From Bryobacterales bacterium (lineage in GTDB: Bacteria > Acidobacteriota > Terriglobia > Bryobacterales > Bryobacteraceae): a stretch of DNA of 10,645 bases. The stretch covers positions 1 to 10,645 of the forward strand of contig JAEHDI010001120.1 of assembly GCA_016880505.1 (NCBI GenBank). The letters are read 5' to 3'. The translations under genes were made by a program, and so were the position numbers. Below are positions 7,032-10,645 of the stretch, one piece after another (positions within the stretch are counted from its first letter, which is position 1; each line of letters opens with the position of its first letter). Below the pieces are notes generated by a model. That model did not search any database and had not been told where the DNA came from. It was given only the letters and a program-made list of their open reading frames with translations.

Positions 7032-8351
7032 TCAGTTACCGCTCTTCGAGTTGGCTGACTCCGCCGGCGCGCGAAGCGGCAGTGGCTGCACCAGGGCGCC
7101 GGGCCGCACCTTCAGTTGGCCTTCCACGATGACCCGGTCGCCGGGTTTGAGACCCTTTTCGATCACCCACGACTCGCCTACTCGCTCAGCCGTTGTCACA
7201 GGCCGCGCCTGAACCTTGTTATCCTGTCCGACTGCATAGACCGTCTGCATGTTCTGCAACTGCTGCACCGCCCGCTGCGGCACGAGTAGCGCACTCATCC
7301 GTTCATCCACCTGCACGCGAACCCGGCCGAACTGGCCCGGAAGGAGGTGGTGCTGCGGATTCGGGAAGCTCGCCTGCAACTCGAGTGTGCCGGTTTTGGG
7401 ATCCACCTGGTTCAGCGAGTCCGCGATTTGTCCTTTGGAGGGGAACTCGGAGTTGTCGGCCAGGATGAGCCGCAGCGGAAGATCGCCGCCAAGCGTCCTC
7501 TGCCCCCGCTTCGCCCAGGACAAGTACTCGGACTCCGTGACTTTGAACCGGACCCAGATGGGGTCGAGCGGGACGATGGTGGTCAGAGGTTGGGCGGAGT
7601 TCGGGTTCACCAGGCCGCCAACAGGGATCAGCGAGTCTCCGATTCGGCCGCCGATCGGCGCGCGAATTGTGCCGTACTGCAAGTTCAGCTCGGCGGTCTG
7701 CAGCGCGGCCTTCAGCGCTTCGGTCTTCGCTTGCGTGGAGTCGATCTGCGTCTTTGTCGAGATGGTGGCTTGATCGACGCTCGCCTGGTAGGCGTGCACG
7801 TTGGCTTCCCCGGCTCTGAGCGCGGCAACCGCGGCGTCTAGGTCCTGCTTCGATGCGGCGTCGGCATCGACCAGCGGTTTGAGCCGCTCGTAGTCCTGTT
7901 GGGCCTTTACCAGATTCGCTTCCGCGGAGGCGAGGTTGGCTTGTGCCTGCAAGAGCGAGACTTGGTGCCGGGCGAAATCCAGATCCGCCTCGCCCTGTTT
8001 GAGGTTCGCCCTCGCCTGCTGCACGCTGGCTTCGTAGGGCCGCAGATCCAGAACATAGAGGACGTCTCCGGCCCGCACCTCCGAACCCGGCCGGAACAAC
8101 CAGCGCTCGAGATATCCGTCCACCCGGCCCCGGACCTCGACCATGTCCCGCGCATACGTCTGTGCCGCGAAGTCCGAGAAAATGGGGACGTCCGCGGGTT
8201 GAATCTCCACCACCACCACGGGCGTCGCCGAAGCCGCCGCCGGACCACCCCTCTGTCCGGCCTCGGAGCAGCCAGCTAGCAGCACAGCGGACAAGAGAGC
8301 GACAGCGCCAGCTAGCCCGACACCTCTCGTAGCACTCATCTCCACCTTCAT
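7032..8351 (-). CDS. RND efflux periplasmic adaptor lipoprotein (AcrA/MexA-like)
   Basis: This 439-residue membrane-fusion protein bridges the pump and the outer-membrane channel. The signal peptide ends at lipobox LLAGC, with lipidated Cys28. The first lipoyl half is at about 70-106 (VEVRGRVDGYLERWLFRPGS), the alpha-helical hairpin at about 106-226, the second lipoyl half at about 226-260 (YGTIRAPIGGRIGDS), then the beta-barrel (LDPIWVRFKVTESEYL) and the membrane-proximal domain (ASFPNPQHHLLPGQFGRVRV). At the hairpin tip Arg156, Leu160 and Ser167 fit the R-x3-L-x6-S channel-docking motif. The hairpin is about 23-25 residues longer per helix than AcrA's. There are two possible starts: the ATG at 8351, used here, and the ATG at 8339 (Met5), which has AAGG 5 nt upstream and still gives a complete lipoprotein signal. 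It is the first gene of the operon, directly upstream of the pump gene. Confidence 0.95.
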   Translation of the reverse strand: MKVEMSATRGVGLAGAVALLSAVLLAGCSEAGQRGGPAAASATPVVVVEIQPADVPIFSDFAAQTYARDMVEVRGRVDGYLERWLFRPGSEVRAGDVLYVLDLRPYEASVQQARANLKQGEADLDFARHQVSLLQAQANLASAEANLVKAQQDYERLKPLVDADAASKQDLDAAVAALRAGEANVHAYQASVDQATISTKTQIDSTQAKTEALKAALQTAELNLQYGTIRAPIGGRIGDSLIPVGGLVNPNSAQPLTTIVPLDPIWVRFKVTESEYLSWAKRGQRTLGGDLPLRLILADNSEFPSKGQIADSLNQVDPKTGTLELQASFPNPQHHLLPGQFGRVRVQVDERMSALLVPQRAVQQLQNMQTVYAVGQDNKVQARPVTTAERVGESWVIEKGLKPGDRVIVEGQLKVRPGALVQPLPLRAPAESANSKSGN

Positions 8352-8428
8352 CGTCTAGTTCACATCCACTGACTCGCGGGGGGCAGCCCCGGTCTCTTCC
8401 ACGTGCGGCGAGCCCAGGAACCACCTCA

Positions 8429-8452
8429 ATTATCGCGCAGTTTCCAAAACTG
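8429..8452 (-). promoter_or_regulatory. Candidate promoter/operator of the efflux operon
   Basis: CAGTTT-CCA-AAACTG (8438-8452) is a perfect 6-bp inverted repeat around a 3-bp centre. On the minus strand it lies just upstream of GATAAT (8434-8429), a good -10-like hexamer about 75 nt before the adaptor start. A -35 hexamer at normal spacing is not convincing: TTGGAC lies 20 nt upstream of GATAAT. The palindrome would fill the spacer of such a promoter, where a dimeric repressor of the TetR/MarR kind could block polymerase. Many RND operons are controlled that way, but no regulator gene is present in the window, so the role is inferred. Confidence 0.4.
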
Positions 8453-8613
8453 TCGTCCAATAGAAACATGGCTAGGCAACCCGTTCGTGGCATTCCTGTT
8501 CTCCGCAAATGCTCCCTCCGACCCCCTCACTAGGCACGTCGTGGATGAGCCGATAATGTCCGGTTGGTCGGCAACACTTCCCTTCCAGAATCCAGTTTTG
8601 TTCGGTTTGTCCG

Positions 8614-8766
8614 TTAGACGGGCTGGTAGTCCACGACCGCGGACCGGATGCGCGGCTTCGCATCGTTCGCGGCCCTCCCCGACCGCTCAACGATGATGCA
8701 CACCGGCCCCACGCTGTCCAGGTAGGCCTTGATCCGGCCTGAGATCGCAACAGCTAAGATGAGAGG
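8614..8766 (-). pseudogene. Coding-like orphan C-terminal fragment with no start codon
   Basis: On the minus strand the frame is open from 8766 to a TAA at 8614, just under 50 codons. It has strongly G/C third positions and mostly purine first positions, as in real genes here. The peptide contains AISGRIKAYLDSVGPV, CIIVERSGRAAND and ends RSAVVDYQPV. There is no ATG, GTG or TTG before residue 19, and a TAG precedes it in frame at 8767-8769, so it looks like the tail of a gene whose front was lost. I do not recognise a family. It overlaps the 5' leader of the divergent gene at 8775. Chance openness in GC-rich DNA is the main alternative. Confidence 0.3.
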
Positions 8767-8774
8767 CTAGGGAC

Positions 8775-9320
8775 ATGGAGCGCGAACTCTCGGACCAGCA
8801 GCGGTACACTGTTCTCATTCTTGACGACAAGGCATTGCTTCAAGAGATCTTCTCCGTCTTGACCAGGTCCGTAAGTCCGCTGGCGAATCCCTACAGTGAC
8901 GACGGTTCGTACGCAGCTGCAATCAGTCATTTGCCCGTAGGCCTCCGCGCCATGGCAGCCACTCATCATCTGGACGTCAGCTTGACGTTGGACGACATCG
9001 GCTGGCACTTCCTACACTTCGGCGAACGGAATTTTGTCAGGGAAACGGAGGCGGGCCTGCGCGAACTCGGCCTAGGCGATCTGGCTGAATGGTTTGCCGA
9101 AGCCTTTGAGATCATTAACCCTCTTCTAGCGGAGATCAATGCGTGCGGCAGCTATTACGAGTGCTTGACCAAACACGGTGGCATGAACCGCATTAACGAA
9201 CTCACGCAGAAGGCACTGGCCAAAGAAGCCGGTTGCAGACAGCACGTAAGTGGTAGCCCCATTTACGATGCTTGGATCAAGTACGCCCGCAAACATCCCG
9301 AGAATGTCTTTGGGAGTTGA
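8775..9320 (+). CDS. Hypothetical protein, possibly DMP19/DUF4375-like
   Basis: This 181-residue acidic, soluble protein has no signal peptide or membrane segment. The ATG at 8775 has GAGAGG 8 nt upstream. It begins MERELSDQQRYTVLILDDKA, then has a helical middle: LTLDDIGWHFLHFGERNF (about 71-88), then ETEAGLRELGLGDLAEWFAEAFEIINPLL. The layout of an aromatic FLHFG-like motif, a helix ending in ELGL and a second helix LAEWFAEAFEI recalls DMP19/DUF4375 proteins, where GGF.QFF precedes an AL..IGA helix. This is a weak impression, not an assignment. Two cysteines sit near residues 123 and 133, and the C-terminus is basic (DAWIKYARKHPENVFGS). Base composition is lower in GC than the neighbours (31 of 60 G/C at 8821-8880 against 40 of 60 at 5461-5520), which may indicate separate acquisition. 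It stands alone. Function is unknown. Confidence 0.75.
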   Translation: MERELSDQQRYTVLILDDKALLQEIFSVLTRSVSPLANPYSDDGSYAAAISHLPVGLRAMAATHHLDVSLTLDDIGWHFLHFGERNFVRETEAGLRELGLGDLAEWFAEAFEIINPLLAEINACGSYYECLTKHGGMNRINELTQKALAKEAGCRQHVSGSPIYDAWIKYARKHPENVFGS

Positions 9321-9434
9321 ATGATTCTCGATTCTCGAACGCTTGAAACATGGGAATCATTTCCGCGTGCACCAATTTCTTGTGGTGCTAATTGGCTCCA
9401 CCGGTTTGGTCAGCCGCTTGGAAGTTCAAACCGG
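9321..9434. repeat. Cluster of perfect inverted repeats between convergent genes
   Basis: Four perfect arm pairs occur in 114 bp: ATGATTC (9321-9327) with GAATCAT (9354-9360); GCACCA (9369-9374) with TGGTGC (9383-9388); CCAATT (9372-9377) with AATTGG (9390-9395); and CCGGTTTG (9401-9408) with CAAACCGG (9427-9434). The second and third share bases and exclude each other. The first begins one base after the stop of the upstream gene. The region lies between two convergent genes, so bidirectional termination is the simplest role, though none of the stems is followed by a clear T-run. Confidence 0.5.
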
Positions 9435-9466
9435 AACAGATCTTGCGCTAAGTTACGACATGCTTC

Positions 9467-10465
9467 CTATTGACCCTGTGATTCCAGATATCGCGCGAGT
9501 TCGTCGCGCGCGAAAACTGGCAGCGCCGGCGCCGGTTCCGCCGCCGCCACGACCTCTCCGATCACGGCGCCTGGGATTCCCGCCGTGCGCAGTCGATCCA
9601 GAGCCGGCCCAACCTCTCCGGGCTCGAGCGCCGCAACCAGCGCCCCCGACGCGAGCAGGCCGAGCGGATCGAGACCGAGCGCCTCACAAATCAGGCGGCA
9701 TTCCGGAAGCACGGGGATTGCGGCCATGTCGATCCTTAGCCCCACCCCGGCGGCTTCGGCAAGCTCGTGCAACCCTGTGGCAAGGCCACCTTCGGTGGGA
9801 TCGTGCATGGCGTGCGCGGCCCCGGTCGCGTGAATCGCCCGGGCTGCCGGTAGCACGGAAATCCCCGGACTCCGCAGCCACCCCGCGGCACGCTCGATCA
9901 CGCTCGCTGCAACGCCGCGAGCAGCCAGCGCCGCCCCGTGCTCCCGGGCCAGAAGCGCCGTCCCTTCAATGGCAAGGCCGCCCGCCAGCAGCACCGAGTC
10001 CCCCGGCCTTGCGCCGGAGGTCCGCACGAGGCGGTCGCGGCGAACCGTGCCCAGCAGGCAGCCTACCAGGATCGGGCGGTCTAGCCCGACCGTGATCTCC
10101 GTGTGCCCTCCCACCAGCGACACGCCGGCCGACCGGCAGGCGCGGCTCAGGTTGTCGAAGATGCCGCTGGCCTGCTCGCGCACGATCCGCTCCGGCAGCA
10201 GCGCCGTCACCAGCAGCCAGCGTGGTTCGGCCCCCATCGAGGCGAGGTCGTTGCCGTTTACGGCGAGCAGGTAGTCGCCGATGTCCTCGGCGGCGAACGT
10301 GATCGGGTCCGTCTTGGCGACCAGCAGTTCCGGCCCACCGGTGTCGATCACCGCGGCGTCCTCGCCGATCGACGAGCCGACCACCACCGCCGGATCAGTC
10401 ACCGGCGCCGAGGCGAGCCACTCCCGCAGCAGATCCACCGGCAGCTTTCCGGCGGGCAGCGTCAC
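9467..10465 (-). CDS. AIR-synthase-related ATP-binding protein (HypE-like, without C-terminal Cys)
   Basis: This 332-residue member of the PurM/SelD/ThiL/HypE superfamily would bind ATP and probably phosphorylate or dehydrate an unknown substrate in the cytoplasm. The N-terminal domain shows IGEDAAVI (33-40), KTDPITF (51-57) and GNDLASMGAEPRW (71-83), the glycine/aspartate motifs that bind Mg-ATP, and GGHTEIT (119-125). The C-terminal domain has HDPTEGGLATGLHELAEAAG (221-240), equivalent to the DPTRGG motif of HypE and SelD. True HypE ends in a cysteine that carries the thiocarboxamide; this protein ends ARYLESQGQ, and no hydrogenase or hyp gene is nearby, so it is not a standard HypE. SelD is also unlikely, because its N-terminal Cys/Sec-Gly region is absent. 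The start is GTG at 10465, with GGAG 5 nt upstream. It lies 30 nt after the RidA-family gene on the same strand, probably in one operon. Confidence 0.9.
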   Translation of the reverse strand: MTLPAGKLPVDLLREWLASAPVTDPAVVVGSSIGEDAAVIDTGGPELLVAKTDPITFAAEDIGDYLLAVNGNDLASMGAEPRWLLVTALLPERIVREQASGIFDNLSRACRSAGVSLVGGHTEITVGLDRPILVGCLLGTVRRDRLVRTSGARPGDSVLLAGGLAIEGTALLAREHGAALAARGVAASVIERAAGWLRSPGISVLPAARAIHATGAAHAMHDPTEGGLATGLHELAEAAGVGLRIDMAAIPVLPECRLICEALGLDPLGLLASGALVAALEPGEVGPALDRLRTAGIPGAVIGEVVAAAEPAPALPVFARDELARYLESQGQ

Positions 10466-10495
10466 GGAGTCTCCAGGAACAAGACGCCGGGCGGG

Positions 10496-10645
10496 CTACT
10501 TCGCCCGCGCGATGGCGTCAATCTCGACCTTGATGCCGCCCCACAACACGGACTGGACCGTTGTGCGCGCCGGGCGGACACCCTTGAAGAACTCGGCGTA
10601 CACGCCGTTGAAACGGTCGAAATCCTTAATGTCGGAGAGGTGGCA
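10496..10645 (-). CDS. RidA/YjgF/UK114-family protein, C-terminal part (5' end outside window)
   Basis: Only the last 49 residues are visible, from base 10645 to the TAG at 10496. LSDIKDFDRFNGVYAEFF followed by PARTTVQSVLWGG and KVEIDAIARAK is the diagnostic RidA C-terminus. The arginine of PART corresponds to the conserved active-site Arg of E. coli RidA (Arg105). RidA proper hydrolyses reactive enamine/imine intermediates such as 2-aminoacrylate, but the superfamily has many other roles and the visible part cannot separate them. It is upstream of the AIR-synthase-like gene with a 30-nt gap that contains the latter's Shine-Dalgarno sequence. Confidence 0.93.
   Translation of the reverse strand, partial: CHLSDIKDFDRFNGVYAEFFKGVRPARTTVQSVLWGGIKVEIDAIARAK

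Larger units (their letters stand above)
8352..8774. other. Intergenic region between the efflux operon and the divergent orphan gene
   Basis: This 423-bp stretch holds the candidate promoter/palindrome and the orphan fragment listed separately. It also has a perfect hairpin GATGCG-CGGCTT-CGCATC (8647-8664) and a small CCGT/ACGG stem (8611-8621). No intact gene was found on either strand. The frame open on the plus strand at 8403-8696 has arginine/proline/serine-rich, non-protein-like composition. Confidence 0.6.

Noticed and set aside
7303..8508. Open frame of about 400 codons on the minus strand within the adaptor region
   Set aside because: It is out of frame with the adaptor, which has full domain support. 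Its composition is R/G/S-rich and non-protein-like.
8729..8760. TTGATC and TAAGAT as a promoter for the gene at 8775
   Set aside because: The spacing is 20 nt and transcription would start inside the Shine-Dalgarno sequence, so this pair is not credible.
9321..9466. Integron attC site in the inverted-repeat cluster
   Set aside because: The repeats lack the paired GTTRRRY/RYYYAAC core sites in the right arrangement, and no integrase is present.
9343..10095. Plus-strand open frame opposite the AIR-synthase-like gene
   Set aside because: It is proline/arginine-rich and antisense to a gene with clear family motifs, and it has no ribosome binding site of note.
9467..10465. Naming the AIR-synthase-like gene hypE or selD
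   Set aside because: The C-terminal Cys of HypE and the N-terminal Cys/Sec motif of SelD are both absent, and no pathway partners are in the window.

Overview
This is a GC-rich stretch from a Gram-negative bacterium. The diderm assignment rests on a complete tripartite efflux system with a lipoprotein outer-membrane channel. Gene content and protein style would fit Acidobacteriota (Solibacter/Bryobacter-like) or a proteobacterium, but no phylogenetic marker is present, so the phylum is only a guess.

Layout: (1) Bases 1-1161 (+) hold the C-terminal part of a CocE/NonD-family serine hydrolase that resembles alpha-amino-acid ester hydrolases and glutaryl-7-ACA acylases. (2) Bases 1162-1450 are a spacer with a GC-rich hairpin and a tiny hydrophobic reading frame on the minus strand. 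(3) Bases 1451-2320 (+) encode a class I SAM-dependent methyltransferase. (4) Bases 2482-8351 (-) are a compact three-gene operon, transcribed adaptor, then pump, then channel: a lipidated periplasmic adaptor (AcrA/MexA-like), an AcrB-like HAE1 RND transporter with its proton-relay residues, and an OprM-like outer-membrane factor. The genes are 3 nt apart or overlap by 4 nt, so the whole drug/solvent efflux machine is probably made from one transcript. (5) Bases 8352-8774 are the operon's upstream region. It holds a -10-like element next to a perfect 15-bp palindrome (candidate operator) and a coding-like orphan fragment on the minus strand. (6) Bases 8775-9320 (+) encode a small, less GC-rich orphan protein of 181 aa, faintly like DMP19/DUF4375 proteins. 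(7) Bases 9321-9466 lie between convergent genes and contain several perfect inverted repeats. (8) Bases 9467-10645 (-) hold an AIR-synthase/HypE-like ATP-binding protein lacking the HypE C-terminal cysteine, preceded in the same direction by the C-terminus of a RidA/YjgF-family protein.

The efflux operon works as one machine: pump in the inner membrane, adaptor in the periplasm, channel in the outer membrane. No regulator gene lies next to it. The RidA and AIR-synthase genes are probably co-transcribed. The hydrolase and the methyltransferase have no visible functional partner here. Nothing in the window amounts to a clearly new system. The best leads are the RidA/AIR-synthase pair, the 8.4-9.5 kb accessory segment with its orphan gene and repeats, and the long-hairpin adaptor.
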